Of a DNA stretch of 64,000 nt, positions 22,201 to 34,445 are shown one piece after another; positions within the stretch are counted from its first letter, which is position 1, and every line of letters begins with the position of its first letter. Location of the stretch: assembly GCA_037693485.1 (NCBI GenBank), contig CM075353.1, positions 60,196,501 to 60,260,500 on the forward strand. Reading direction: 5' to 3'. The DNA is from Kitagawia praeruptora. Its lineage: Eukaryota; Streptophyta; Magnoliopsida; Apiales; Apiaceae. Made by a program: the position numbers and the translations under genes. The notes under the pieces are model-generated. The model was not told the DNA's origin, ran no database searches, and saw nothing but the letters and a program-made list of their open reading frames with translations.

Positions 22201-25200
22201 GCAAGAGAGAGAGTGAAAGGACTTGACTGTGTGGTGATTTCAGTAGCGAAGAATGGCATACTAGTGCCAACCATGCTGTAAAATATAACAAAAAATTCAG
22301 CAAAATTTTCACTTCAAATTAACGAGACTTAAAAATAATGCAACCAACCATGAGGAAGTCAGATTGGATTGTGTATTGGGATATTATGGCCAAGATAAAC
22401 TATCACACGTGTCATATCATCATTATTTATACTCCAAAATTTCATATGCATCAACAGATAAAAACAAAAATAATTAGAGAGTTTTTGGCTTTTCATCAAA
22501 TTAAATTTATTCATGAGATGATTAATGATTGGTTATGTGATGTTGGACAACAATAAAAACAAAATAAAAAGATAGATAATTGTGGATTAACCACACCCTA
22601 AGGTAATACCTCAAGGTTTTCTCAACCACGGAAGAGAAGTTTGTTAGGATCGCAACCCATAAAAATAGAGAGAACAATCTCTATTCAGTAATCAATCAAA
22701 ATCTCCATATTAATAAAAGATTACATGTTATAGAACTAAATCCGTGAACTTAGCCACCAAGTAAAAATCTTCTAACAAAGGAAACAAATCTTTTTTATTA
22801 TCCTATTCCTATAATCTAGAATATTCTTAATAATCTATTTATCTAATATAACAAATGCCAAATAATTTACAATACAAAAAATATTCTTAATTAATAACAT
22901 AAAATAAAAACAAATTAATGTTTTAATTCCTTGTTCCACATCATACTCCTCGCCTTTGAAAAAAATCGTCCATGAATTTTATAAAATTTGAGAATCAACG
23001 AACAAAGAGAAGACTTGTCGTAGTACTTGAAGACATTAAATTCCAACTCCATAAGCAAGATCTTCGAAAACAACACTCGCACAATAAGATTTTTTGATAT
23101 GATAGCCGTTCCCAATATGTTGTCAATGCCTAAAATATCAACATATTCCACCTTGATGATGTTCTTCGCGGTTTACAACTTCTTCACTTGTAACGACCTC
23201 TTCTTTTTCAATGTTAAAACACTGAATTAAAGGAGGTTGAACAATTTGATTTTCTTTGACAATCATATGTTTACCATGTGCTTTAACATCCTCGTGGTGT
23301 CTTGTCACTTTTTCACCACCCCATGTTAAAACTAAATCAGTAACCATTGCAAGTATACTCTTAAGATCCTCGTTAATGCTAGCGATGTTTTTTGTCCAAT
23401 AATAAAAAAACTTTATAATTCTAGCCTTGGAATTTTTTTGTGTAGATGAATAGTGACAGAAATTTCAGGATGAACAGTGCCTGAATTTTCTAGATGAACA
23501 GTAACTGTGGATAGGGATGAACAATAACTGCGGACAATGCATAGATGAACAGTACCTATTTTTTTGCAAAACCTTAGATCTCTCACCAAATAAGAATTTG
23601 ATGTTGAAACCTAAGATCTGATACCGCTTCTGATGCAGGAAAATAATGAAAACAAAATAAAAGATCGATAATTGTTGATTAACTGCACAAAAGCCACACA
23701 CCAAGGTGATACACCAAGGTTTTCTCAACTAGAGAAGAGAAGTTTGTGGATCGCAACCCATCACAATAGAGAGAACAATATCAACTCAATAATCAATCAA
23801 AGTCTCCATAATAATAAAAGATTACATGTTATGTAGAACTAAATCCCTAAACTTAGCCCCCAAGTAAAAATCTTCCAAGGGAAATTCCCACTGGTACCAC
23901 TGAAGAATTGGCTTTTCCCAGCCCGTTTTTGTTTCCCCCCATCGGTACCCTTGTGGTATTAGTTTGTAATTAACAATAACCTTCCGTTAATCAACAGTTA
24001 AGAAAACGTTAATGGACACTTACTTTTTTTCTTTTACTAATAAAACTATTTTATTATATAATATATATTATTTATAATTTCAATAGTATAGAGTAAAGTA
24101 AATAAAAACAAGAAATGAAGGTAAACAGTCGGGTTATATCAAAATTAGGGCTCTGAACGAAGACGGCTGATTTGGGAAAATCAAGAAACGAAGACGATTA
24201 AGGAACGAAGACGGCTGATTTGGGTAAACGAAGGCATCAATCAATTCATTCTTACATCTCCAAAGTCGGGTTATCCCACGTTTTGACAGGTATGTATGTG
24301 TTTGTAATATATTTGTGATGTATATATAAGTATGTATGTGATGTTTATGTGTGTATATATGGGATGTATATGTAAGTATGAATGTACTGTGTAATATACA
24401 TGTTTGTATATATGTATTGTGTTCGTAATGTTAGGTTTACTTGAAATCGCCGAATGGGTGAAAAGATTTTGAAATTTATTTGGAGGGATGAGGTTGTTGA
24501 TATGAAGGTTGATATAGACAGGTGTACATCGTTAGATATTATAGTAGATTACGAAAACGAAGATAAAAAAGGGGTATGAAGCAGGATTAACGAAGGTTAA
24601 TTTGCTATGTGTTCGATATGGATCATAGCAAATTGTTGTTTGATAAAAACCTCACTCTAATGTTTGAAAGGTATGCTTGTAAGTCTGCTGAGATTGTTAT
24701 ATGGGTTGGAACACTGATGAAACCAAATGCTTTGTACCAACTAGTCCTCAATTTGAAGGGAATTGCTGAAAAGGATAAACCGAGAGAAGTGAATGTGGTT
24801 AATGATGATGATATCTCCCTAATCTTGATGACCTTGATGACACCTCTGCAACAATGTCCAAAACTAATGAGCCAGACAACACCTCTGCAAACACCTCTAC
24901 AAAAGGTAACAAGCCAAAAAACACCTCTGCAAAAGGTAACAAGCCCAAAAACAAACCACAAACCAAAGGCAAAAACAAATCTTGCAATGTGAACCTACCA
25001 CCACCCCCCATTTCACCGAAAACTGCCTTTCAAAATCTAATTGTTAGAAGAAGCCCGAGACTTTCACCTATACAAAACACCTCCCTCATTGCTCCAACTG
25101 CTAAAAGTACTTCATTTTCTGATCAAAACTTGTTCAACAAAAAAATTCCAAGAAGTACAGCTAGAAGAAAGGGCTTGTGTATTGATTCACAAATTGTTGG

Positions 25201-28200
25201 AATGTCAACAACAGCTGAAAGTTTGGTGGACTTGGGGGACTCTGGTAAGGGTAAGGGGGGGAGAACTGTAAAAATAAAGGTGGAATTCAGGGATGAAAGT
25301 TTGGTCGACTTGGGGGACTCTGGTAAGGGTAAGGGTAATGATAATGTGGAAGATAATGTGACAGATGGGGAATTGAGTGATGATGTTGATTCTGATGAAG
25401 ATATTATTCATTGTGGAGAGCTGTTTGATGATGAAGATGGCATGCAGACAATTCCTAAATTTAAATATAATTGGAAGTATGGACAATTGCATGACTTTAT
25501 GGATGATAATGATGCTGATAATTACTATCAGACTCTGTACAGTAACGGAGAGTTGTATGAGGACAAGGAATTTGGGAAGATAGTCTTGAGACCCTGGATG
25601 ATATTTATGGACAAAAGTCATTTTAAAGATACACTCAAAGGTTATTGTGTCCAAGAAGGTTTTGCTATTAATGTGCTTGTTGCTGACAATAACAGGTACA
25701 CTGGCACTTGTTATGCTCAGTGCTGTGGATGGAGGATACATGCTAGTGTGTTGCCTGATGGAATTACATGGGTCATAAAGAAGATTGAACCCAATGTTCA
25801 TACTTGCAAAGGACTGGAGATCAATAACCCTATTTGCACTGCTAAATGGGCTGCAACAAAGTTACTTGAAGACATTAGAGCCAACCCTGATATTCCTGGA
25901 AAGGCCTTAAATGAATTATTGTTCCAGAGGTTTGGGGTGTATATGAAGAAATCTACATTATATAGGATGAAAAAATATGTTGTGGATAAATTGTTTGGGG
26001 GGCATGATCAGTCTTATTCTGATTTGCCAGTATACTAGAATGATTTGTGATACAAATCCAGACTAAAAGGCATTTTGTGGAAATGTTGAAAGTGAAAGCA
26101 TTCCCAGACAACTACTATTTGACAGAATCTTCATTTCTCTTGCTGGCATGTGGAAGGGCTTTCTAGGAGGTTGCAGACCTCTAATTGGTGTTGATGGAAC
26201 TCATTTAAGAGGCAACTCTGGAGGGATTTTACTATCAGCTGTTGCCTTAGATGCAAACAATGAAATTTTTCCTGTAGCTTATGCAGTGGTTAGTGTGGAA
26301 GATAAGGCCAACTGGTCTTACTTTTTATGGAATCTATACCACATTGTCAAGGACTCAAGCAGATCTGATTGGACAATCATATCAGATAGACAGAAGGTAA
26401 GTTTGTTAATATGCATTCTCTTTGTTTCAATAATGTTCACTGCATTTTATTTGTTGTATTCTTATATGTTTGTTTGCTTCATATATATAGGGAATTGACC
26501 TTGCTTTGGAGGAAGTTTGGCCTGGTGCTAAAAGAAGATATTGCTACAGTTCAGTGGGCCACTCATGTACACCTTGTTTTGGAGGGCCTGCAATGCCATC
26601 TCTCAATTTACTTTCAGAAAGGCAATGGAGAAGCTACAAGAGGCAGGTGGTGATTCAGTCATGACTTGGTTTGCCAATTTAGGAGACCCCTGTACTTGGA
26701 GTAAACATAAGTTTGAGCCCAATGTTTGTAATGACTCAAATACATCAAACTTTGTGGAGAGTTTTAATTCAACTCTTGGTGTTGATAGATGTAGACCAGT
26801 GTTGACTCTTATTGAAGGTAAATTCAACTCTTGACTCATCTTTAATTACTTGATGTTGTGTTTCAATGTTAGTATTTCAATGTTTTCACACATTTTTAAT
26901 CATTGCAATTACTATATTTTCAGGGATTAGAAGGGTTTGCATGGTTAGGATAGCAACAAGGCTTCAAATAGCCATGAACTGGAATGATGAAGATCTCTGC
27001 CCAAAGATAGTGAAGGCTGTGAAAGCTGTAAGCAAGGATACCATAAGTTGTAAAGCATACATGTCCAAGCCTGTTGAGTATGAAATACATGAAGGAAAAT
27101 CTCACTTTCCATTATATTTGAATAATAAATTGTGTTCTTGTGGGGCATGATAACTATCCGGCATTCCTTGTAGACATGCTATTAGAGCTATGGTACATGC
27201 CAAGATAGATCCACACAAGGTTGTGAGTACTTGGTATTCAGCTAGGACCTACAAGCTCTCCTACAGTCTGAATATTAATCCCATTCCTGATAAAGAGCAT
27301 TGGCAAACATATGAAGGCATTCCTACTATAATGCCACCAACAATGAAAAGGGGAGTAGGTAAGCCTAGTAGAAATAGGAGAAGGGAGGAAGGTGAAGAGC
27401 AGAAAGGGAAAAAAAGCAAGACAGTTCAATGTACAAATTGTGGTCATTATGGCCACAATTCTAGAACATGTAAAGGAGGTCCAACTGCTAAAGAACAAAA
27501 AACAGGTAAGCCTTTGTTGATAAAAAATGCAAGGGTTCGAGATCAGTCAAATGAAGCTAAGGCAGCTAGAGCAGCAACTAAAGCAGCAAAGGAAGCAACA
27601 AAAGCAGCTAATCATGCAGTTAGGACAGATCAGCATGGAACATCATTTAGGAAAAGGAAGGCTGGGGTTGGATCACAGGCATCTGGTCTTACTGCAACTC
27701 AAACTGACCAGCAGAACTAAAATTTCTCATATGTTGAAAAACTGGCCTTGTTTGTTTGTCAGTTGAAAATTTCTGTTCTGAATCATGTTTTTGGATGATA
27801 TTTTTGCTGGTTTGATGTTGTTTTTGGATGTTATCTTGCTATTTTGAATGGTTTAATTAATCATCAATTTGGATGATGTTGTTTGTCAGCTGCTATTTTT
27901 AGTCTGGTTTTATTTTTATAATCTTACACTTGTACTTTGGTTTAAACTGTTGAATGTGGCGCCAAAAAACTGTTTGAAAGTTGTATTTCATGCTTTACTG
28001 GTTGATATAAACGTTTCCCAAACGTTTACAGACGGTAGTGGTATTATTGATTACAAACTAATACCACAAGGGTACCGCTGAGAGGAGACAAAAACGAGCT
28101 GGTACCACTGGGAAAAGCCAATTCTTCAGTGGTAACAGTGGGAATTTCCCATCTTCTAATATAGAAACAAATCCTTTTTATTATTCTAATCCTATAATCT

Positions 28201-31200
28201 AGAATATTCTTAATAATCTATTTATCTGATATAACTAATACCTAATAAATTATATTTTTAATTAACATAAAATAAAATCAAATTAATGCTTTAATTCCTT
28301 CTTCCGTATCACTATGCCACTTATATAACTCCACATAACAAATTACGTCACGTAAGTAAAACTTCACAAAGCCCATTTATGGGTCGAAGAGTGGATCACG
28401 GACGGCCATCTTTAGGGTATTAAGTTGCCTTTCTGTCCATAATAATTATTGAGAATATTGGGAGTCGCAGAGAGTCGAACCTGAGACCTCTGCGTGCCTG
28501 AACTCTGACCATGTTAAGTAACCAATCGCTAAGGTGCTAGAGGAAAGCCCATCTAACACTTTCTTTGTGAGATAATGGGCCATTTTTCAAATAACGTTAT
28601 TTTGACTTCGAATTGTGATAATAAGGGCCATTTCTCTTCGTAACTAAGGTGATAATAATTTCGTTGATCGAGTGCTATGCACACATAAATTTTAAATTTT
28701 TAAGTGCTTATGAAATATTGCCTTAATTTTTTTAAAGAAAATGTAAATTATGTATTGATGTTTTATAATAAATAATTTAAACACTATATAATATAAACGT
28801 TTTTTATTTTATTTCACATCTCAACATTTTCAGATAATTTAAGTAAATTATATTAATGATTTAATTTAAACTATATAATAATTTAAATTATTAATGATTA
28901 TATAATTCTATCATGCCAAATAATAATTTTAAAGAGCTTACTCAAAATTAAATAAATACAATTTTACTAATTGTAGTCGGCATAACTCAACCTTTGTCTT
29001 TCTCTAACATAAATATTCATATATAAAGTAATTATTCCATTCTCATTGCCTGAAATATTTTCTATAATACACTTATCTTATATATTTAAATTACATAAAT
29101 CACATTAAAAAAAAATTATTATATAATACGTAAAATAATTTTAAATTTATTTACTCAAACTTGGCAACACCATAGAAGCACACACCAGAACTCTTGTGGA
29201 TACCTTAAGAAAAGTTACTAGTTTACTAAAGTTAATTTTCATAGCTTTTCTTATATGTATCTTATAGTCAGGATGGTTGGATAATTTTATTATTAATTTG
29301 TAAAAACAACAAAAAAGGTATAAGAAGTTGCATTCGAAAAGGACATTACTAATTTTTACTTCAAGTCAAAGTACCAGTTACCACTTCCTGCTTTCTAGAA
29401 TTCAACTTATAAGTCAATGATAAGTTACTGTAACAAAAAGTTACTTAACACAAGTTATTTGGTATTTTTGGACTTAGACCGGTGATGGTAAATAAGGATA
29501 TGTGCTATTTGGTGATTAACAAAAAGTTGCTTAATACAAGTTATTTTCCTAATTGACTATTCACTGGATTTCTACATCATCTCAAAATACTGTTTCACCT
29601 CACTTGATTTAATTTTCTAAGGTTCAGCTGAAGGACGGTCATGGCATTTCATTCAATTTCCTAAAGACTCCTTTTATTTTACTTCCATTCCTCATCACAG
29701 CTGCCCTTCATAGGGGATAAACCTTGTAGATAGGCCCCTTACTCAACATTTGGTCATAACCTGTCAGTAATTTTTGAAGCCTAGTAGAAGTACTAGGTTC
29801 CTTAATTTTATTATTTTCTTAAATCTTTTAGTCTTTAATAATTGTAGGTAGTTAACTAGAATGATAACCTACGTCTTGTTAATTTTGTAATCAAATATTA
29901 GTTTCTGAAAATCAATCAATGAGGCTTGAGCACCCTATTTTAGTAACACATCATCTAAATGCATGTTCATCCCATAATTGAGAATAATTATAGTTGTGAT
30001 CAATTTGATGGCTTAATAGCCTAGTCAAAGCAATCGGGGAACATCTGAGCACATTATTGATGAGTGGAGATAATCATCATAGATGAGTAATTAAGGATAT
30101 GTGCTATTTGATGCAAGATTCAATTATGAGGTTAAATATCCATGACAAGATTCAGTTAATGTTTACGTATTAGTTTGTGAACTAGTTAATTAGTTTGTGA
30201 ACTAGGTAAATAATAACTTGGTTTATAAATGTTTTGTGTCGTGTGAATTTCAGTGATGTTTTATAAATTATAACCGACGATAAAATTTCAGATATTTAAA
30301 ATAAATTGATGCAATTATATAGTAAAGCTAGTAAGCTAAAAATCTATGTTCCAACATCCCGGATTACCTTGTAGAGGCAGGCGCTGAGATACTATATGAG
30401 GTGCTCAAAGCAGTAACAACTAAGGCAGCTAAAACTACCTGCACGCCAACATAATTTTGCACTCCTTGCAAACCTGAAGACTGCGAAAAAATAATAACGA
30501 TAATAACAATTAAAACTTTTCTTTTTGAATAACGATCCACCAAATATATAGAACAATTTAGTATCCGCAAGGGTGTAAAGACCTTTAAAGTGGTGAAGAG
30601 CAAGCTAAATGACATTAGAGCTGAGAATAAACAGTATGCACATGAATCTCCGGGAAACGATGTGCCCAATATGTACAAGAAGTATGTACTAGCAGTTGCC
30701 ATGGAAGTAGTTGTAGCCAGTAATATCAGACGACCGTTTTTTTCATCAATCCTGAATGGCAATTCCTTGCCAGCTAACTGTAAAGCAAGGGTCGTTACTA
30801 ACCCATATGCAATCATTCCAATTAACGGGAGAGGTACACCTGACAAATATAAGGATCATCAATAATTTCACTATTGTCACTTGTGGTTTCATATATTCTT
30901 TCTTATACATAAGAAGAGATGATAGAAACAGATTGTCTAGATCAGTTGAAACTAGTGACGTTTTCTAGATCAGTTCTAAAACAAGACACAACTCATTATT
31001 ACTACTTTTTATATAGTTACTTGTAGTTTCATATATCGTTCGATTTACAAAAGAAGAGATGATAGAAACATATTGACTACTACAGGCCTTACTGAAAGAG
31101 ATGGTAGCCACTCACTCATCCATAGTTTGGACTTTGGATGGGAATCCATCATCTTGGACTACCATAAGCTTTAGGCCACCATCATAAGATACTTATATGA

Positions 31201-32163
31201 CCATAACAGTGGCTTATCCATACAAAGCAAGAATATAATGCACGGATGGAAAACTCCCATCCATAGCAAACCATTAGACTGCCAAACTATGAATTTTCAT
31301 TTGTTGTTCAAGTCGTAACATCATTGTCAATGCAAGCACAAGTAGAATAAAAACTTAACCATTCATAGGTATAATGAGAACAAATTACAATAAACCTATA
31401 TAAACAAACACAGCCTTCATATACATACCATATGACAATCCTTTTGAAAGTCTTTATCAAGGGTGCAAAACAAAAGTCATGCTATTGCAGCACAATTAAA
31501 ATATCACTTGCAGATTCAATTCGTAATACGGATGCAAATATGGGTTCCCCGTATGTTTGGAGGTTGGCAATAACAATAACACAAAACATTAGATACGCAG
31601 GCACATTAAAGTATGATTCTCGTTAAAAAGTAATAACCGAAAGAGACAATATGAAGTAGTAATAGCAACATATGTACCGAAAAGGAGGGAGTAGTGACTA
31701 TTGAGGATGGTGTTACAGGAAGAACCAAGAGGACAAAACACATCAGAATTAGTGAATTTGAGAAAAGTCAAGTAAGTGGTCTCTATAAAACCCAAGGCTC
31801 CAAGGCCAGCACACCAATTGTATGGTGAAATGCTGCTACTGTTGCTGGTAAAAGAATTAGACAAAGTCTTGTCCTGAGTTTCAGTCTCCAAGATTGCGTC
31901 TTTATCGGGTAAGCACTTGACATGAAGCAACTCCAATTGGGGTCTCCAAAGGCTCTTCAATTACAAGATACAAAACTCCATTAGCTTAACATTACAGCTT
32001 AAGGAAAAAGAAAGAAACAAAGAAAGAAAGAAAGGAATAGATATGTGTTCACCTTGTGCTGGGAAATCGAAAGGAAGCGAGAAAGAAGACATGGAGTTGC
32101 GTGGTGGTTGAAGAGCAGAGCAGCAGGAGATGATGATGATGATGTGAAGCTCAGAGTAGCCAT
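15063..32163 (-). CDS. LTO1: LTO1-type thiol-disulfide oxidoreductase (VKOR-thioredoxin fusion), chloroplast
   Basis: Seven exons on the minus strand: 32163-32053, 31954-31678, 30839-30583, 30480-30368, 22275-22128, 15547-15410 and 15128-15063. All introns are GT-AG, phases agree, and the join gives 369 codons plus TAG, close to the Arabidopsis protein. A Ser-rich N-terminus (about residues 1-40) fits a chloroplast transit peptide. Residues about 65-250 form the VKOR-like multi-helix membrane domain, with CPLGSSC and the active CAYC (Cys196, Cys199). Residues 254-369 form the lumen thioredoxin-like domain with WCSHC (Cys294, Cys297), ECFPDGY and GFPTW. Known family role: oxidises thylakoid-lumen protein cysteines, needed for photosystem II assembly, with electrons passed to phylloquinone. 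Introns 4 (8.1 kb) and 5 (6.6 kb) are swollen by nested elements. The symbol rests on domain order and sequence resemblance. Confidence 0.93.
16170..16725. mobile_element. hAT-type MITE with perfect 8-bp target duplication (LTO1 intron 5)
   Basis: Termini TAGGGATGGCAAT and ATTGTCATCCCTA. ATAAAGAG is at 16162-16169 and again at 16726-16733. Both arms are built of ACCCGAACCCGA-like repeats around an AT-rich centre. There is no transposase. The 8-bp duplication and termini fit non-autonomous hAT elements. Confidence 0.88.
17241..17278. repeat. (TA)n microsatellite
   Basis: About 19 TA units just before the rRNA-like fragment. Confidence 0.95.
17279..17528 (+). other. Organelle-derived LSU rRNA-like fragment ending in telomere-like repeats
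   Basis: ACTCCGTTAGTAGCGGCGAG at 17281 onward matches the conserved 5' region of bacterial-type large-subunit rRNA, most like plant mitochondrial 26S. The local base composition (GC-rich, no TA runs) differs from the flanks. It ends GGGTTTAGGGTTTAGGG (about 17509-17526), two to three copies of the plant telomere unit. It lies between two AT tracts. A nuclear mitochondrial insert with filler DNA is inferred; the match is recalled, not searched. Confidence 0.45.
17541..18765. repeat. AT-rich repeat region with internal duplications (unclassified, possibly Helitron end)
   Basis: Starts CTAGCTTATAACCCGTGCAA, a phrase common near ends of plant Helitron-like repeats, but no matching end is found. 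Two long direct repeats (about 17966-18085 and 18131-18250, including AAAGATCTTAAAATAAATAG) and three tandem copies of a roughly 60-bp unit (18570-18750, with TTATATCCTTTTTAGATTAT) are visible. No ORF or gene is seen. Confidence 0.4.
19283..19455. repeat. Short inverted-repeat element with CCTGAGGTAA palindromes
   Basis: The left side has TTCTGAGGTTACCTCAGG followed by TTACCTGAGGTAACT; the right side has CTCCTGAGGTAATCTCAGG. It is bracketed by (TA)n tracts (19240-19280 and 19458-19473). It may be a small MITE interrupting the pararetroviral block. Confidence 0.45.
20190..20965 (-). pseudogene. Caulimovirid movement-protein-like ORF, broken
   Basis: The minus strand encodes an acidic start, then a central segment with features of the viral movement-protein superfamily: PLTLFVLNSS, CHAPVYFDVSPN, LLDALQLTIHTNGYN and GSEIIAVCYRIYRS. 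In plant pararetroviruses this protein moves virus between cells. A one-base frame change lies near 20855, and the same change is present in the duplicated copy at about 18885, so it predates the duplication. Further downstream (about 20183-19998) a short related frame continues after more breaks. It is a relic and no functional product is expected. Confidence 0.5.
21400..21947. mobile_element. MITE, family C copy 2 (LTO1 intron 5)
   Basis: Same structure as 11416-11946, including the three GCGAAGC hairpins (21561-21573, 21708-21720, 21730-21742) and a CACGTGAACA box. A small extra duplication (GATGAGTTAAGTAAACG region, near 21586-21612) is unique to this copy. Flanked by (TA)n. Confidence 0.8.
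21966..22033. mobile_element. Truncated third copy of the MITE family C end
   Basis: 68 bp repeats the last part of the preceding element (GAAATATTAGATTTTGCTTG ... GGAGTAGCCCC), again between TA runs. A tandem end-duplication through the TA tract is likely. Confidence 0.7.
23879..28150 (+). mobile_element. MULE (MuDR-type) DNA transposon nested in the LTR
   Basis: Terminal inverted repeats of about 110 bp begin GGGAAATTCCCACTG on both strands and include ACCACTGAAGAATTGGCTTT. The 9-bp target duplication ATCTTCCAA (23870-23878) / ATCTTCTAA (28151-28159) has one mismatch. One broken transposase gene lies inside. Confidence 0.9.
24453..27720 (+). pseudogene. MULE transposase (mudrA-like), frameshifted and with stops
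   Basis: An N-terminal segment (24453-24580) ends in a stop. A continuous frame from 24854 to 26038 has a low-complexity Lys/Asn linker, two near-identical SLVDLGDSGKGKG repeats, an acidic stretch and the MuDR zinc-binding region (FKDTLKGYCVQEGFAINVLV, CCGWRIHA). The transposase core continues at 26148: LIGVDGTHLRG (first Asp) and IISDRQK (second Asp). An intron with GTAAGT donor and ATATAG acceptor lies at 26397-26489, and a second at about 26818-26923. A SWIM zinc finger follows (CSCGA...GIPCRH near 27140-27180), interrupted by TGA-TAA, then a CCHC knuckle CTNCGHYGHNSRTC near 27431 and an Ala/Lys-rich tail ending at 27720. Breaks near 24580, 26036, 26540 and 27148 make it non-functional. 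Confidence 0.85.
28440..28545 (-). mobile_element. Possible degenerate SINE (LTO1 intron 4)
   Basis: The minus strand has TTAGCGATTGG (A-box-like) and AGGTTCGACTCTC (B-box-like) about 60 nt apart. No clear tail or target duplication is found. Confidence 0.4.
28546..30367. other. LTO1 intron 4, 5' part: no further gene seen
   Basis: AT-rich sequence without a supported ORF. A phrase GGATATGTGCTATTTG occurs twice (about 29495 and 30095). No mobile element boundary was recognised. Confidence 0.6.
30840..31677 (-). other. LTO1 intron 2, no element recognised
   Basis: An 838-bp intron between coding exons 2 and 3. Short plus-strand ORFs here show no family features. Confidence 0.7.
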
Positions 32164-32574
32164 TCAGAGAGTACTCCACTTTCCTTCCTTCCTCTTCTTA
32201 CTTCCGCGACTAGGTCCTTTCTATTTTACCTGGTATTTTCGGATATTTTTATTGGTGAAAATTCACGTGGAAGGATTCATAATTATTATTTACATAATAA
32301 TTAATTAATTCATTATATATGTTATTTGGGATCTGTTTTGAAAATTATATGAAGTTTGAATAGGATTTTCTTAACCAATATTATCTTTCTGATTTTTTTG
32401 GAAGTTACAAACTTACACTAAATCTTTGAAACATTCTCAACAACTTTCCATAAACAAAAATGTTTGACCTATCAAATTTGATAAAATTACATTTATATAA
32501 TTATTTATATTATTTTATTTTTATATTCGTGCAATGCATAGATATTTTATAAAGAGCTTTTTTCATAAATAAAT

Positions 32575-34320
32575 AGGAAAAAGTAAATTTTTGCACATTT
32601 ACTTTTGTTAAGAATAGCTATTTGCAATTTTACTGAACTATTTGCAATTTTACTATACTAAGTTTCAAAATTGCAAAAATACTAACCCTTCCCCCCTTCC
32701 CTCCCCTTTCATAATCTGAAAATCAGCCGCCTGTGTACTTTTTTTTTTTTTAAGGTGGGATGCTATTTTGGTGGATTTGGGTTGCATGGTCCCGCAGGGG
32801 CAACCACTTTCAACTGAAACATGCAACTAAATTTCTGATTTCATGTTCCATTTTTCAAATGTCATTTTCGACCAATTTTTTGGACTCTAATATATGAGTC
32901 CAAAAAATTGGTCCAAAATAACATTTGAAAAATGGAACATGAAATCAGAAATTTAGTTGCATGTTCAGTTGAAAGTGGTTGCTCCTGCGGGACCATGCAA
33001 CCCAAATCAGCAACTAAATGCAACCCAAATCAGCAACTGAATGCAACCCAAATCAGCAACTGAATGCAACTTTTTTTTTTAAAGGTGGGATTCTATTTTG
33101 GTGGATTTGGGTTGCATGGCCCCGCAGGGGCAACCACTTTCAACTGAATGCAACCACTTTCAACAAGTTGAATGTGGTTGCATTTGGTTGAATATTGCCC
33201 CTGGCGGGGCCTTGCAACCCAAATCCAACAAAATCACCCACCTTAAAAAAAAGTTGAATGTGGTTGCATTTGGTTGAATATTGTCCCTGGCGGGGCCTTG
33301 CAACCCAAATCAGCAACTGAATGCAACTTTTTTTTTAAGGTGGGATTCTATTTTGGTGGATTTGGGTTGCATGGCCCCGCAGGGGCAACCACTTTAAATT
33401 GAATGCAACCACTTTCAACAAGTTGAATGTGGTTGCATTTGGTTGAATATTGCCCCTGGCGGGGCCTTACAACCCAAAATCATCCCACCTTAAAAAAAAG
33501 TTGCATGTGGGGTTGCATTTGGTTGAATATTGCCCCTAGCGGGGCCTTGCAACCCAAATCAACAACTGAATGCAACTTTTTTCTTTTAAGGTGGGATTCA
33601 TTTTTTGGTGGATTTGGGTTGCATGGCCCCGCAGGAGCAACCACTTTCAATTGAATGCAACCACTTTCAACAAGTTGAATGTGGTTGCATTTGGTTGAAT
33701 ATTGCCCCTGGCGGGGCCTTGCAACCCAAATCATCCCACCTTAAAAAAAAGGTTGCATGTGGGGTTGCATTTGGTTGAATGAGGTTGCATTAAGTTGAAT
33801 GTGGTTGCATTCAGTTGAATATGGCCCCTGGCGAGGCCTTGCAACCCAAATCCACCAAAATCATCCCACCTTAAAAAAAAGTTGCATATGATTGCGTTCG
33901 ATTGAATGTGGTTGCATTCAGTTGCTGATTTGGATTGCATGGCCCCGCAGGGGCAACCACTTTCAACTGAACATGCAACTAAATTTCTGATTTCATGTTC
34001 CATTTTTCAATTGTCATTTTCGACCTCATTTTTAGACTCTAATCCACCAAAATAGTATCCCACCTCATTTTTGCCCTTGCGGGGCCATGCAACCCAAATC
34101 CACCAAAATAGCATCCCACCTAAAAAAAAAAGTGTCGCAGGAAGGCAGGTGGAAGGCAGGTGGAAGGCACATGGGGGGAGGGGGGAAGGGTTGACTTAAA
34201 TTGTAGTATTTTTGTAATTTTGAAACTTAACGTAGTAAAATTGCAATTAATGAAAGAAAATAGTATTTTTGCAAATAGAAACTTGAAACCTAGTATTTTT
34301 GGTAAATATCCTTTTATAAA
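32575..34320. mobile_element. Fold-back element with an internal repeat array, copy 1
   Basis: Outer arms of roughly 150 bp are inverted: the left side has GCAATTTTACTATACTAAGT and CCCTTCCCCCCTT, the right side has their complements near 34150-34260 (GGGGGGAGGGGGGAAGGG, GTAGTAAAATTGCAAT type). The interior is an array of direct and inverted units containing GGTTGCATTTGGTTGAATAT, GCCCCTGGCGGGGCCTTGCA, AAATCCACCAAAATCATCCC and GGCCCCGCAGGGGCAACCAC. A perfect palindrome with ATATAT-like centre lies at about 32872-32907. ORFs across the array are repeat artefacts. A related copy is at 57250-58430. Confidence 0.7.
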
Positions 34321-34399
34321 TTAATATTATTTTTTAAATTTAACTAATTTTTCACAGTTTTTTTTAATTTATACATTATTTTTTAATTTTTTATTTATC

Positions 34400-34445
<46 letters not shown>

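Larger units (their letters stand above)
22538..28311 (-). mobile_element. Short non-autonomous LTR retrotransposon (TRIM-like), split by a MULE
   Basis: LTRs are at 22538-22943 (3' LTR in element orientation) and 23631-23878 plus 28160-28311 (5' LTR, interrupted by the MULE). Both have TGAT...ATCA ends on the element strand and are about 400 bp. The internal part is only 687 bp (22944-23630). Next to the 5' LTR the minus strand shows GCGGTATCAGATC, a tRNA-Met-type primer site, and before the 3' LTR it shows AAAGGCGAGGAG, a polypurine tract. Flanks TTATG (left) and CTATG (right) are a near-perfect 5-bp duplication. There is no gag or pol. It lies in LTO1 intron 4 on the same strand as the gene. 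Confidence 0.8.

Noticed and set aside
33427..34003. Small ORFs with repeated CNPN and PAG phrases in the fold-back arrays
   Set aside because: They repeat with the DNA units, in both strands, with no start context.
32740..34130. CRISPR-like array
   Set aside because: Units are inverted as well as direct, unequal in spacing, and the genome is a plant nuclear one.
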